Positions 17,169 through 26,696 of a stretch of DNA of 64,000 bases are shown here, piece after piece. A program made the position numbers and the translations under genes. The stretch is from positions 1 through 64,000 of the forward strand of contig JAHRVQ010000049.1 in assembly GCA_019090615.1 (NCBI GenBank). Reading direction: 5' to 3'. This DNA is from Pseudomonadales bacterium. GTDB taxonomy: Bacteria; Pseudomonadota; Gammaproteobacteria; Pseudomonadales; Azotimanducaceae. Within the stretch, counting starts at the first letter, position 1. Each line of letters opens with the position of its first letter. Under the pieces are notes generated by a model. That model did not search any database, had not been told where the DNA came from, and saw only the letters and a list, made by a program, of their open reading frames with translations.

Positions 17169-17870
17169 ATGTCAAAACCACATCTTGTTGTCGTAGAAGA
17201 TGAACCTGATATTCTTGAGGTATTGTCGTATAACCTGAAGCACGCAGGTTATGCGGTAAGCACTGCCCTGGACGGTGCAATTGGCCTCGACCTGATTAAA
17301 AAAACGCTGCCAGATCTGGTGTTATTAGATCTAATGTTGCCGGGCATGGACGGGCTGGATATTTGTCGTGTCATTAGAGGTGCTAGCCATACTCAACATA
17401 TTCCCATCATTATGCTGACGGCTAAAGGTGAAGAAAGTGATGTGGTGTTGGGCCTGGGTATCGGGGCAGATGACTATATCGCTAAACCTTTTAGCCCGAA
17501 AGAGCTTGTGGCACGGGTGGAGGCGGTATTGCGGCGTGTCGAAAGTGGTAATTCGCCGCACAAAAATACCTATTGTAGCTTTGATGGCCTGACGATTGAC
17601 TCGGTTAAACATCAGGTCTTTGTTGGTTATAGTGGGGTTGCTGATAGTGAAGTCAAATTTACCGCCACCGAGTTTCGCCTTTTGTTCTTCCTGGCCAGTC
17701 ATCCAGGGCAGGTATTTTCCCGTGAGCAGTTGCTGAATTCTGGGTTTGGCAATGATGCGGTTGTTATCGATAGAAATATTGATGTGCATATCCGAGCTAT
17801 ACGCAAGAAGCTCGGCGTACAAGCCGGTTTTATTCAGACCATCCGTGGCGTGGGTTATCGATTTAAGTAA
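17169..17870 (+). CDS. phoB: PhoB-like response regulator
   Basis: 233 residues with a receiver domain (VVEDEPDILEVLSYNLKHAGY, phospho-acceptor Asp in LVLLDLMLPGMDG, Lys in IAKPFSPKELVAR) and a winged-helix output domain ending in IRGVGYRFK. It would activate genes when phosphorylated by the next gene's kinase. The LSYNLKHAGY segment and the kinase partner point to the PhoB branch rather than a generic OmpR protein. pstSCAB lies about 13 kb downstream, not adjacent. The upstream 11-bp repeats may be its own operator. Confidence 0.85.
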   Translation: MSKPHLVVVEDEPDILEVLSYNLKHAGYAVSTALDGAIGLDLIKKTLPDLVLLDLMLPGMDGLDICRVIRGASHTQHIPIIMLTAKGEESDVVLGLGIGADDYIAKPFSPKELVARVEAVLRRVESGNSPHKNTYCSFDGLTIDSVKHQVFVGYSGVADSEVKFTATEFRLLFFLASHPGQVFSREQLLNSGFGNDAVVIDRNIDVHIRAIRKKLGVQAGFIQTIRGVGYRFK

Positions 17871-17949
17871 AAGCCAGGCTAAAAAAGCTGCCATACAAAA
17901 GCCATCTCTGCAACGCGGCCTAAAAAGCTGCCACAAGTATCCCTATATT

Positions 17950-19824
17950 ATGCTTAAGTCACGCCTGTTCTGGCAATTATATGCTGGCTATATCACCGTT
18001 ATTATTACTTCAACAATTATTGTTGGGGTATTGGTTAGTCGTCAGGTTACAGAGAATAGCCTCGAAGAAATTCATCATTCTTTGGCAGTTCGTGCAGAGC
18101 TATTGGCGCAAATTGCCCGCCCTGAATTGCTAGCTAACACAAAGCATCAGTATGGGGCTGGCTTGGCATCGAACGCAACCGATGGCGTCGATATTAATAG
18201 TCCTGAGCTGGTTTCGTTGCAGCAAATTATCTTACAGCTGGGGCTTAAAATAGGTAGTCGCTTAACAATTATCACAATTGCCGGGCAGGTGCTGGCTGAT
18301 TCAGAGCAAGCGCCGCGTAATATGGATAATCATGGCCAACGGCCAGAGATAGTTGAAGCGGGTGAAAAGGGTTTCAGTACCGTGTCACGTTTAAGCGACA
18401 CCTTGCAGCAAAAAATGATCTATCGGGCGCTACGGCTCAGTGAGGAAGGTAGCGTGCTTGGTTTTGTCCGTGTCTCGCTACCCTTGTCGATAATTGACCA
18501 AAAACTGGTAGTGTTGCGTCTAATTGTTTTATTCGGTGCTAGTCTTTCCGCTGTTGCTGCTATTGTTCTGGGGTTTTATTTTGCTGGCCGGTTTACTGAA
18601 CCTTTAACCAAAATGACCCAGGTCGCTGAGGCCATATCGCAGGGCGATTATAATCGTCGGATTGATGTTCAACAACGTGGCGAGGTAGGTACTCTGGCGC
18701 GGGCCTTTAATCGTATGGCAAGAAGTTCTGAACAACGTATGGCCGAGATCACAACCGACCGAAATCGCCTGGCGAAGATATTCGCTGGTATGGTAGAGGG
18801 AGTTATCAGTGTTGATGATGCGCAGAATATCATTCATATAAATCAGGCCGCGGCAGACCTGCTCGGACTGTCGATAGCGACCTGTATTAATAAACCCATT
18901 TGGGAAGAAGTACGCATTCAGGAAATAAACCAGGCGCTGGAGCAATCAATCCAGCGTCAGGCCATGGTTAAAACCCAGGTGCGACGTGCCTCAGACGCTG
19001 AGGATCTGGTGATTGATATCTACGCCGCAACCCTCAGTAACAGATTGGGTGTGGATGTTCTGAATGGTGACCCGACCAACGCTGACTTGGCTTTTGGCGG
19101 CGCGGTTATTGTTTTACATGATATTTCTGAACTTGATCGGCTGGAGCGCATCCGGCGTGATTTTGTCGCCAATGCTTCCCACGAACTAAAAACCCCGATC
19201 ACTGCTATTCGGGGTTTATCAGAGACTATTCTTGGTGATGTTGATATGCCGTCGGATACGCGGCAAAAATTTATTGTCAGAATGCATGCCCAAAGTCTTC
19301 GGCTATCAGCATTGGTAACTGACCTAATGGCAATTTCCAGGTTCGAATCAGCTCAGCATAAGCAGAACTTTCAGTCTGTTGATCTGGTAGAGGTCGCGCG
19401 ACAATCGGTGGCCGCGGCTGAGATAACCTGTCGCCAGGACAAAATAACTTTAACGGCGGAGATAGCGGATAGCAATATTATCATTGCTGGCGATAGTGAG
19501 GCGTTGCGTCAGTTAATCGATAATCTGATTGATAATGCCATTAAATATACAGAAGCTGGCGGCAGCATTGGTGTGGCGCTGCTCCTGGAGAGTAAAAGCG
19601 TGCGTTTAGTTGTTCAAGACACCGGAATTGGCATCAGCGCCAGTTTTCAGCAGCGAATATTTGAACGTTTTTACCGTGTTGATAAGGCCCGTTCGAGAGC
19701 GCTGGGTGGTACTGGGCTTGGTTTATCGATAGTAAAAAATATTGCCGAGCAACATGGTGGTTCAATTAAGGTTGAAAGCCAGCTCGCGGTTGGCTCAATA
19801 TTTACGCTAACACTGCCTGTCTAA
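17950..19824 (+). CDS. phoR: PhoR-like sensor histidine kinase
   Basis: 625 residues from ATG 17950; earlier in-frame starts overlap phoB. Order: a first membrane helix (about residues 7-30), a periplasmic sensor region of about 150 residues, a second helix, a HAMP domain (PLTKMTQVAEAISQGDYNRR), a PAS-like domain, the phospho-acceptor box FVANASHELKTPITA, and an HATPase domain with DNAIKYTEAGG and GTGLGLSIVKN. A large periplasmic domain is unusual for enterobacterial PhoR but common in other phyla. It should phosphorylate the preceding regulator. It lies 79 bp after phoB and is probably cotranscribed. Confidence 0.87.
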   Translation: MLKSRLFWQLYAGYITVIITSTIIVGVLVSRQVTENSLEEIHHSLAVRAELLAQIARPELLANTKHQYGAGLASNATDGVDINSPELVSLQQIILQLGLKIGSRLTIITIAGQVLADSEQAPRNMDNHGQRPEIVEAGEKGFSTVSRLSDTLQQKMIYRALRLSEEGSVLGFVRVSLPLSIIDQKLVVLRLIVLFGASLSAVAAIVLGFYFAGRFTEPLTKMTQVAEAISQGDYNRRIDVQQRGEVGTLARAFNRMARSSEQRMAEITTDRNRLAKIFAGMVEGVISVDDAQNIIHINQAAADLLGLSIATCINKPIWEEVRIQEINQALEQSIQRQAMVKTQVRRASDAEDLVIDIYAATLSNRLGVDVLNGDPTNADLAFGGAVIVLHDISELDRLERIRRDFVANASHELKTPITAIRGLSETILGDVDMPSDTRQKFIVRMHAQSLRLSALVTDLMAISRFESAQHKQNFQSVDLVEVARQSVAAAEITCRQDKITLTAEIADSNIIIAGDSEALRQLIDNLIDNAIKYTEAGGSIGVALLLESKSVRLVVQDTGIGISASFQQRIFERFYRVDKARSRALGGTGLGLSIVKNIAEQHGGSIKVESQLAVGSIFTLTLPV

Positions 19825-19923
19825 CGACCTGTTATAAGCGCCGCTACAGCATAGGCGCGAGCGCTAACAACTATTTTATTTGGCGCTGTTGCGGTTTAAA
19901 GCAACGCTGCCTGAGTCGCGTCC

Positions 19924-19975
19924 GTTAATTTCTGGTCCATCTTTCCTTAACGTAGCCTCTTTATCTTTCCTTAAT
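19924..19975 (+). promoter_or_regulatory. 11-bp-phased CTTAAC/CTTAAT half-sites before the porin gene
   Basis: GTTAAT (19924), GTCCAT (19935) and CTTAAC (19946) are spaced by 11 bp. A second block has CTTTAT (19959) and CTTAAT (19970), again 11 bp apart. The CCTTAA core is shared with the sites before the phoB-like gene, suggesting the same regulator controls the porin. Confidence 0.4.
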
Positions 19976-20070
19976 ACGAGTCGAGGAAACTTAGACCGTC
20001 CTCAGCCGAAACGGCGCTGTGTTGTTGTCGATTGAGAAAGATGAACCGTTATAAATAAGAGATTTAACCT

Positions 20071-21324
20071 ATGCGATATAACCTTTTGCCCTTGCTGGCG
20101 ACCACGTTACTCCTGCTCACCGGTAACACCTTTGCCAGTGGAACCGTTGAGGATGGGCTATTACAACAGCTTATCAATGAGGTCCGCGGTTTAACTTCGC
20201 GGCTCGAACAGCTGGAGCAATCCATGCATAGTCTGCGCGTAGAAAACGCTGTTCTCAAAGAAGCAGCTGATACATTGTCAGATGCCACCAGCACATTGTC
20301 AAAAACTGGTGACAGGCTGGCGTGGGCGGAAAATATCCGCCTAAAAGGCGATTTTCGATATCGATACGAAAATATTGATGAGCAAAATAAATCGAAACAG
20401 CGTAACCGCTCCAGAGCCAGGGCCCGCATTGAAGCGGTGGCGCACATTAACGATGACTTGAAAGTTGGTCTGGGACTGGCTTCCGGTGGGGATGACCCCG
20501 TATCAACTAATCAAACTCTGGGCGCTGGTGGCAGTTCAAAAGGTATTAATCTTGATCTGGCTTATTTCAGCTGGACAGGCCCAGGTAATAGTCAGGTCCT
20601 TGGCGGCAAGTTTAGAAACCCTTTTTATAAACCGGCAAAAAGCAGCCTGATATGGGATGGCGATTACCGGCCAGAAGGGTTCGCGGTAAAATATGCCCAG
20701 GGTGCTATTTTTGCCAATGCGGCCTTTTTATATCTGGAAAGTGATGATAAAGCTGGCAGTAAAGACGCAGAGAGTTATTGGGGGCTGCAGTTGGGTTATA
20801 CAGCAGATCTGCTAGACGCGACTCGTTTAGTTGCTGGTATTAGTTATTACGATATACCGGTGCAGGGTAGCCAGCCGTTTTTTGATGCGGACGATTCTTT
20901 TGGCAATAGCCTGGCAATGGATGGCAGCTATCAAAATAATTATCGGGAGCTAGAAATATTTGCTGAAATTAATACCCAGATTGCCGATTTGCCGTTGAGT
21001 GTATTTCTTGATTGGGTAGAAAATCAGGCTGCCGATGAACTCGAAACAGGGCTGGCGGTAGGCTTCAAGTTGGGTAAGGCCAGCGCTTCGGGTACCTGGC
21101 AGGCGGCCTATACTTACCAGGACCTGGAAGCAGATGCGGTGTTGGGCCTTACAACTGATTCAGACTTTGGTGGCGGTGGTACGGGGAATAGAGGTCACAT
21201 TATCAAGGGCGCTTACGCTTTTAATAGAAACACCGCCTTATCACTGACCTATTTTATTAATGAAAGCAACAGCCAGGATATAAACTACGATCGGCTTCAG
21301 GTTGATTTGAAGTTTAAGTACTAG
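20071..21324 (+). CDS. Outer-membrane porin (Porin_5-like), possibly phosphate-regulated
   Basis: 417 residues with a signal peptide cut near TFASG, a short coiled coil (residues about 25-75, leucine heptads) and a beta barrel. LKGDFRYRYENIDEQNKSKQ, the RNRSRARARI segment and ASGGDDPVSTNQTLG are the signature of this putative porin family; the C-terminus ends LQVDLKFKY. The coiled coil may reach the peptidoglycan. Position after phoBR and the phased repeats upstream suggest a phosphate-starvation porin, as OprP is in Pseudomonas, but the sequence family differs. Confidence 0.8.
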   Translation: MRYNLLPLLATTLLLLTGNTFASGTVEDGLLQQLINEVRGLTSRLEQLEQSMHSLRVENAVLKEAADTLSDATSTLSKTGDRLAWAENIRLKGDFRYRYENIDEQNKSKQRNRSRARARIEAVAHINDDLKVGLGLASGGDDPVSTNQTLGAGGSSKGINLDLAYFSWTGPGNSQVLGGKFRNPFYKPAKSSLIWDGDYRPEGFAVKYAQGAIFANAAFLYLESDDKAGSKDAESYWGLQLGYTADLLDATRLVAGISYYDIPVQGSQPFFDADDSFGNSLAMDGSYQNNYRELEIFAEINTQIADLPLSVFLDWVENQAADELETGLAVGFKLGKASASGTWQAAYTYQDLEADAVLGLTTDSDFGGGGTGNRGHIIKGAYAFNRNTALSLTYFINESNSQDINYDRLQVDLKFKY

Positions 21325-21385
21325 AATTGTAGTTATTATGAGGTTGGGCAGGTGCTGGTAGGCGAGCGGGTCTGGTAGACATAAT

Positions 21386-21416
21386 GATTAGACGCAAAGG
21401 TCTGTTGCGTCTAATC
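21386..21416 (+). terminator. 12-bp perfect hairpin after the porin gene
   Basis: GATTAGACGCAA (21386-21397) pairs perfectly with TTGCGTCTAATC (21405-21416) over 7 bases. It lies 60 bp after the porin stop. There is no T-run, so it may stabilise the mRNA end or act with Rho. Further on, a CTGATTT/AAATCAG and a GGAAAA/TTTTCC inverted repeat precede the next gene. Confidence 0.6.
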
Positions 21417-21624
21417 TGCTGCGCTATAGACCTTTAACTTTGGAGGGGCTAAAACGTTAACCACGGACTTAAATATCACGGAAGTATAACAATTTGGAGC
21501 GTTCGGAAGATCTGATTTAAAATCAGGGTCCCATAGTAAGGGTTTTCAGGAAAAGGAATTTTCCAGGGGGTTTCTGATTAAGGTTCTCTGCAACAATAAT
21601 AAAATTAGAGGGTGTTTATAACCT

Positions 21625-22329
21625 ATGTCTGCAAATATACTGGTGGTCGAAGACGACAGCGATATAAACGATTTGGTGTCGATGAACCTGACTGACATGC
21701 ACCATACTGTTGATAGCTGCCTAAATGGCCGAATAGGCCTTGAGCATGCGTTACAAAATAAGTACGACCTGATCGTACTGGATATAATGTTGCCTGAGAT
21801 CGATGGCCTGGAAATCTGTAGTCAGCTTCGTGCTAAAGGCCAGCTAACACCTATTTTGATGTTAACCGCCCGAACCTCTGAAATGGATCGTGTTGTTGGT
21901 CTGGAGCTCGGTGCAGATGATTATTTAACCAAACCCTTCGGGGTGCGTGAATTGCAGGCGCGGGTCAAGGCGATGCTGCGTCGGGTAGATATGTTGACGC
22001 AGCATGCAGAAGAAGTTGATCAGCTGCGTTTTGATCAGCTGCTGATTGATATTCAGAAACGAGAAGTCCGGCTGGATGATAAAAAAATTGATCTGACCAA
22101 CACCGAGTTTGATTTGTTGCTTTATATGGCCCGTAGCCCTGGCCATGCTTTTAGCCGTAATCATCTGTTAAATGATGTCTGGGGTTATCAACATAGTGGT
22201 TACGAACATACGGTCAATTCCCATATAAACCGATTACGGCATAAACTTGAAGCTTATCCGTCTGATCCGAAATTTGTTCTCACCGTCTGGGGTGTGGGTT
22301 ATAAGTTTAATGATTCCTATGCCAGTTAA
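21625..22329 (+). CDS. OmpR-family response regulator
   Basis: 234 residues with a receiver domain (acidic pair in VVEDDSDIND, Asp in LIVLDIMLPEIDG, Lys in LTKPFGVRELQAR) and a winged-helix domain ending VWGVGYKFND. It pairs with the kinase gene that overlaps its 3' end. The stimulus is unknown. The location after a hairpin suggests an independent promoter from the porin. Confidence 0.9.
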   Translation: MSANILVVEDDSDINDLVSMNLTDMHHTVDSCLNGRIGLEHALQNKYDLIVLDIMLPEIDGLEICSQLRAKGQLTPILMLTARTSEMDRVVGLELGADDYLTKPFGVRELQARVKAMLRRVDMLTQHAEEVDQLRFDQLLIDIQKREVRLDDKKIDLTNTEFDLLLYMARSPGHAFSRNHLLNDVWGYQHSGYEHTVNSHINRLRHKLEAYPSDPKFVLTVWGVGYKFNDSYAS

Positions 22330-23827
22330 TTCTTTTTACGGTAAATTAATGCTGGCCTTGCTGGCCAATTTTCTCCTCGTCGGCGTATTGCTGGTGTTCT
22401 TGTTGCAACAGTTAACTAATCATTATCAACATGAAGTTGAGCAGAAACTACACCTCGATCTGGCGCGCCATATTGTCGACGACCATCAGTTATTTAAAAA
22501 TGATGTGATAGACCCACGGGCGCTGAAAGACGCTTTTCATAATATGATGATTTTAGGCCCGAGTTTCGAATTTTATGTGATTGATCCTGCGGGCAAGCTG
22601 GTTTCTTACGCGGCAGAAGAACAAAAAATCAAACGCCATACGGTTAATTTACAGCCCGTATGGGAATTTTTATCGAAGGACCGGCGCCTGCCAATTACCG
22701 GCGATGATCCGCGGCATCCGTTCCGACAGAAAATATTTTCAGCCGCAGAACTACACCAGGATGGCCAGCCGATGGGTTATCTATATATCATCATTGGTGG
22801 CGAAATTTATGATGGGGTATCAGCATTAATCCGTCAAAGCCATAATATGAAATTGGGTGTGGGAGTACTCACTATCGCGTTATGCCTGAGTTTACTGGCC
22901 GCGTTGGGGCTGTTTGCCGTATTGACGCGACCTTTACGGCGTTTAAGTCGTGATATTGATCATTTTCGTGCGGAAGGTTTTGATGCCAATAAATTAACTA
23001 TATCTGCCTGGGATGCAGGGTCGAGTGACGAAATTGAAAGACTGGGTAGCAGTTTTACTATTATGGCTGAGGAGCTGAAACACCAATATGAAAAGGTTAA
23101 GGCAGCCGATGAGTTACGTCGCGAACTGGTATCCCATGTTTCCCATGATCTGCGTACGCCACTGGCATCGCTTAAGGGTTACCTCGAAACCTGGCAAATA
23201 AAACAGGGTAGTATGAGTGAGGCAGAAAGCCAGAAACTGATTGATACAGCGGCCAGAAATGCGTTGCAAATGGGTGTTTTGGTCGAACAGCTGTTTGAGT
23301 TGGCGCACCTGGAAGGTGATGCCAATACCCTTAACTGGGAGCTGGTTTCTATTGCAGAGCTTGCTCAGGATGTATTACAAAAACTGGCTCTTCGGGCTGA
23401 GGCGAAGCAGATAACATTGACCCTTGAGCCAAAAAACCCGGCCTTACTGGTTCAGGCCGATATTGAAAAGCTGGAACGGGTATTCACTAATCTAGTCGAT
23501 AATGCCATTCGCCATTGTGCTGAGCGGGGCCAGGTGGATATTGTGATGGAGGCCAGTAAAGAGCAAATTAGAGTGAGTGTGCAAGATAACGGTAGCGGTA
23601 TTCCTGCGGCAGAAGTCGGCAAAATTTTTAATGCACATTTTCGCGCCAGCAATAGTGCTGCCGGTAGCGGCGAGAAACACAGCGGGCTGGGTTTGGCGAT
23701 TACTCGGCGGATTCTTGATTTGCATGGCAGCAGGATTGAGGTGCTGACCGAGTTAGGTGAGGGGACAAGGTTCTCTTTTACACTTAATCGGCCAGCGTCC
23801 CAGGTTATTCCTCTCGACAGTGATTAA
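22310..23827 (+). CDS. Sensor histidine kinase of the second two-component pair
   Basis: 505 residues from ATG 22310 (an ATG at 22319 is equally possible); it overlaps the regulator stop by 20 bp, indicating translational coupling. Order: membrane helix (about residues 10-32), an extracytoplasmic region of about 140 residues, second helix, HAMP, H-box LVSHVSHDLRTPLASLKGY, HATPase with DNAIRHCAERG and HSGLGLAITRRIL. The stop lies 55 bp before a strong terminator. No ligand can be deduced. Confidence 0.9.
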   Translation: MIPMPVNSFYGKLMLALLANFLLVGVLLVFLLQQLTNHYQHEVEQKLHLDLARHIVDDHQLFKNDVIDPRALKDAFHNMMILGPSFEFYVIDPAGKLVSYAAEEQKIKRHTVNLQPVWEFLSKDRRLPITGDDPRHPFRQKIFSAAELHQDGQPMGYLYIIIGGEIYDGVSALIRQSHNMKLGVGVLTIALCLSLLAALGLFAVLTRPLRRLSRDIDHFRAEGFDANKLTISAWDAGSSDEIERLGSSFTIMAEELKHQYEKVKAADELRRELVSHVSHDLRTPLASLKGYLETWQIKQGSMSEAESQKLIDTAARNALQMGVLVEQLFELAHLEGDANTLNWELVSIAELAQDVLQKLALRAEAKQITLTLEPKNPALLVQADIEKLERVFTNLVDNAIRHCAERGQVDIVMEASKEQIRVSVQDNGSGIPAAEVGKIFNAHFRASNSAAGSGEKHSGLGLAITRRILDLHGSRIEVLTELGEGTRFSFTLNRPASQVIPLDSD

Positions 23828-23875
23828 ACACCGTATTGTTCTAAATAGGCCCAGAAGCTTCGCAAAATATTCGAG

Positions 23876-25192
23876 CTATTTATGCCCAGCAATGGGCATT
23901 TTTTTTGCGTGTGCATAAAGATCAAAGCATAACGCTAGTCCGACCAGTCCGTATTCCAACATGATGGCCCATAGCGGTTGTTGATACAGGGCCAGGGTTT
24001 CAATACCGAGGCTAAAACCGGTGAGGTATGATAGCAATACAGTGATAGAGGCGGTCCAGGCCCAGCGGCTAGGGAATATCGTCGCAAATGCGAGTAACCA
24101 GATCAGATACCAGGCGTTCACTACGGGTGCGATAAGAAAGAAGATCGCAAAAATCCAGTCGCCGCGGGGCATCAGATTTTTTTTATCCTGCAAAAAATGC
24201 CAGCCGTAGGCGGCATAAAAGCTGCCGAAAATTAGCAGGCAAACTAGTTTGGACAGGTCGCTAGACAACCAGATATTTATCAGTGCATAAACTGAACTAT
24301 TGAATTGCCAGTCGTTGGCAAATACCAGCAGGCCTGCCAGGTCGGCCTGAGTTTGCCAAATGAAGGGCAGATAAAATACGGCGATAGTGAGCGGCAGATA
24401 GACCCAATACCTGGCGCGACAGCGAATCAAGACAAAAGGCGCTAACAGAATAGCAAATATTTTGGCACATATGCTGACACCCAGCAGTACCAGCGCCAGC
24501 TTTTGCTGTTGGCGTTGCAGACAAAAGAAACTGAGCATCAAAAACAAAACCCCCACTACGTCTGGATGGGCTGTAAAAGCGAATTCCTTAACAATCAGCG
24601 GGCTCCATGCATATAAGATCAGCGCGTATCGGTTGCCTGGGTTTGGGATCAGTTTGGCTAATAGCAGAATGAGCAATATATCGATACCGGCATAGATCAG
24701 TTGCAGGCCAAACACTTCGCCGGGGGTTAAAAAGTAAGCCAGCAGGAAACTCAATTGCATAACTGGGCCGTAGATGGTGGCTATATCAGGGTTATTTATT
24801 CCGTCTAATACCTGTTGAAATAGACTCGGGATGGATTCATCAGCGAAAAACGCGTCGGGGGCAACGCCATAGGGTGAGCCTGCCTGGGCAAATAAAAACC
24901 CATCCCACAGGTAGCGGTAAAAATCGTCCTCCAGGATTGGCATTGATGTGATGCCAATCAGGCGGAATATTATTGCCCAGCCGATGATCAATTTAACCGA
25001 TGGCGCGGCTGTTTGGTACCTAGCCTGGTCAGGGGCCTGATGGTTTAAGTATTTAAACGCTGCAACAGATAGCGCAAACAATATCATCGCGATAATTAAA
25101 AAATAGCCCACAGTCAATGTTTCAATGGGGTGGCCAAGTAAATAATAAAGCAGTGCACTGGCTAAACCGGCTATATGTAACAAGGTGTTCAT
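23876..25192 (-). CDS. Polytopic GT-C-like membrane glycosyltransferase
   Basis: 438 residues with about ten to twelve hydrophobic helices. The first loop has SMPILEDDFYRYLWDGFLFA, the acidic DD motif seen in GT-C enzymes that use polyprenyl-phosphate sugars, with the conserved WDG block of mannosyl- and arabinosyl-type transferases of the GT87/DUF2029 kind. It would add a sugar on the periplasmic side of the inner membrane. A family 2 glycosyltransferase at 29140 could supply a polyprenyl-sugar donor. Its 3' end overlaps the terminator of the converging operon. Donor and acceptor are inferred only from family. Confidence 0.7.
   Translation of the reverse strand: MNTLLHIAGLASALLYYLLGHPIETLTVGYFLIIAMILFALSVAAFKYLNHQAPDQARYQTAAPSVKLIIGWAIIFRLIGITSMPILEDDFYRYLWDGFLFAQAGSPYGVAPDAFFADESIPSLFQQVLDGINNPDIATIYGPVMQLSFLLAYFLTPGEVFGLQLIYAGIDILLILLLAKLIPNPGNRYALILYAWSPLIVKEFAFTAHPDVVGVLFLMLSFFCLQRQQQKLALVLLGVSICAKIFAILLAPFVLIRCRARYWVYLPLTIAVFYLPFIWQTQADLAGLLVFANDWQFNSSVYALINIWLSSDLSKLVCLLIFGSFYAAYGWHFLQDKKNLMPRGDWIFAIFFLIAPVVNAWYLIWLLAFATIFPSRWAWTASITVLLSYLTGFSLGIETLALYQQPLWAIMLEYGLVGLALCFDLYAHAKKMPIAGHK
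23882..23906 (+). terminator. Rho-independent terminator of the second two-component operon
   Basis: ATGCCCA and TGGGCAT pair over GCAA and are followed by eight T on the plus strand. The hairpin lies within the last codons of the converging membrane protein gene, so one sequence serves as coding DNA and terminator. Confidence 0.85.
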
Positions 25193-25407
25193 AGATCGTG
25201 CCTGTTAATGACAAGTGCTTGATTTTAACGGTAATAAGCTGCCTGCATAAAGCCGATTGGTGAATTGTTATAAACTCTTGATAGTTTCGTGATACTTCCC
25301 CGCTGATTTCTCTTTACTATCGCTTTTCACCTGCTGAGACATCTTTAAGCCGATGCCAGAGGCAGTGAAAATCAAATTAACTATAAATTCAAATTGAGGA
25401 ATCAACT

Positions 25408-25737
25408 ATGCACCAGGTAATCAAATACTTTGGTATGAGTAAGCTTGCCATTTTTGCCCTGTTAATTAGCCTGGGATCAGCCAATGTTTTGGCTTCTGGG
25501 TCTTTTAATCCATCATCAAGTGCCTCCCAACAACTTAGTTATAACGCCGGTAAAAGAGTTTTCCATAAGAAAATCGCCTGTAAAACCTGCCTTTTGCCGG
25601 GCAAAAAATTAAATAAAACTTCTGCCACCAAAGTTGTTGAAGCGATTAGCAATGGGAAGGACTTTATGACATTGCTGAGCAAAAAAGAACGTATGGCTGC
25701 GATCTACTATCTTAAAAAACGTCATAAGTTGTCATAG
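25408..25737 (+). CDS. Small secreted cytochrome c-like protein lacking the haem histidine
   Basis: 109 residues with a signal peptide ending near NVLASG. The mature part is shaped like a small cytochrome c: YNAGKRVFHKKIACKTC, a helix, and a C-terminal LSKKERMAAIYYLKKRHKLS helix. The expected CxxCH is CKTCL, so haem would lack its histidine and probably is not bound in the usual way. The two cysteines could form a disulfide or bind metal. A barrel protein gene follows after 66 bp and is likely cotranscribed. Confidence 0.6.
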   Translation: MHQVIKYFGMSKLAIFALLISLGSANVLASGSFNPSSSASQQLSYNAGKRVFHKKIACKTCLLPGKKLNKTSATKVVEAISNGKDFMTLLSKKERMAAIYYLKKRHKLS

Positions 25738-25803
25738 GTTAATGCGGTTTTTTACCGACTATATGTATTTAACAGCAACAACCAAAATTTAAAGGGGAAT
25801 ATT

Positions 25804-26625
25804 ATGAAAAAACTTGTTATTGGCGGTCTATTACTTGCTTCGCCCGTTATGGCTTTAGCCGAAGGCACACCATGGTTGGCCATTCCTGGAGAAACCAGTC
25901 TCCAGCTGTCAACTGTATTTCAGTCAACGGATGCGTTTCGTCAGAACGATGATAAAAACCAGCTGCCGGCTGATCTTGACCTGGATACCATATGGCTTTC
26001 TTTGACCCATGGTATTAGTGATAACCTGGCTGTGGATTTTCGCACCGGATATGCTGAAAGTGATTTTGCGCCGGTCGGTGAAGAGTCCGGCAGGACTGAT
26101 ACTACGCTTGGTCTGACCTGGCGGTTTGTCGACGAATTTTTATCAGCTGGTAATGTGCCTAGTGCGGCGGTTCGTGTTGCAGCAATTTTTGAAGGCAATT
26201 ACGACCCGAAAGGCGTCAATGCGATTGGTGATGGTGCGTCAGGGCTAGAAGCTTCAATCATCCTCGGCAAGGCTTTTACTGATCGGTTTGCTCTGAGCGG
26301 TGACCTTGGTTATCGCTATCGTCAAGGTGATGTGCCTAATGAAGTGACCTTCAACCTGGGGGCTTATTATTCCTTTAGTCAAAGTTTGAGTGCATCTGTC
26401 GGTTACCACAATACCAATTCCAGGGGTGACCTGGATATCGGTGCGCCAGGTTTCTCGCCGGCTCGATTCCCTGAAACTGAAGAAGACATTGAGAGCTTTG
26501 ATGTCTCGTTAACCTATAACTTTACACCCAGTATCAATATGGCATTAAGTTATGGTTCGGTCATTGATGGCCAGAATACGCCGGATAACGATATTTACGC
26601 CGTCAGCCTGGGTGTTTCATTCTAA
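25804..26625 (+). CDS. Outer-membrane beta-barrel protein
   Basis: 273 residues with a signal peptide cut after ALAEG and alternating strands through to a C-terminal SLGVSF, the aromatic end typical of barrels inserted by the Bam machine. Segments such as LTWRFVDEFL and LSGDLGYRYRQGD are barrel-like. Length suggests about 12 strands. It follows the cytochrome-like gene with AAAGGGG before ATG 25804. No specific substrate can be named. Confidence 0.65.
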   Translation: MKKLVIGGLLLASPVMALAEGTPWLAIPGETSLQLSTVFQSTDAFRQNDDKNQLPADLDLDTIWLSLTHGISDNLAVDFRTGYAESDFAPVGEESGRTDTTLGLTWRFVDEFLSAGNVPSAAVRVAAIFEGNYDPKGVNAIGDGASGLEASIILGKAFTDRFALSGDLGYRYRQGDVPNEVTFNLGAYYSFSQSLSASVGYHNTNSRGDLDIGAPGFSPARFPETEEDIESFDVSLTYNFTPSINMALSYGSVIDGQNTPDNDIYAVSLGVSF

Positions 26626-26696
26626 AGCTTGTGGCTGGTATTTCTACCGCGGCGATAGATTGAAGTCAGTGCAATAATGCATTGCGCCGAGGTAAT

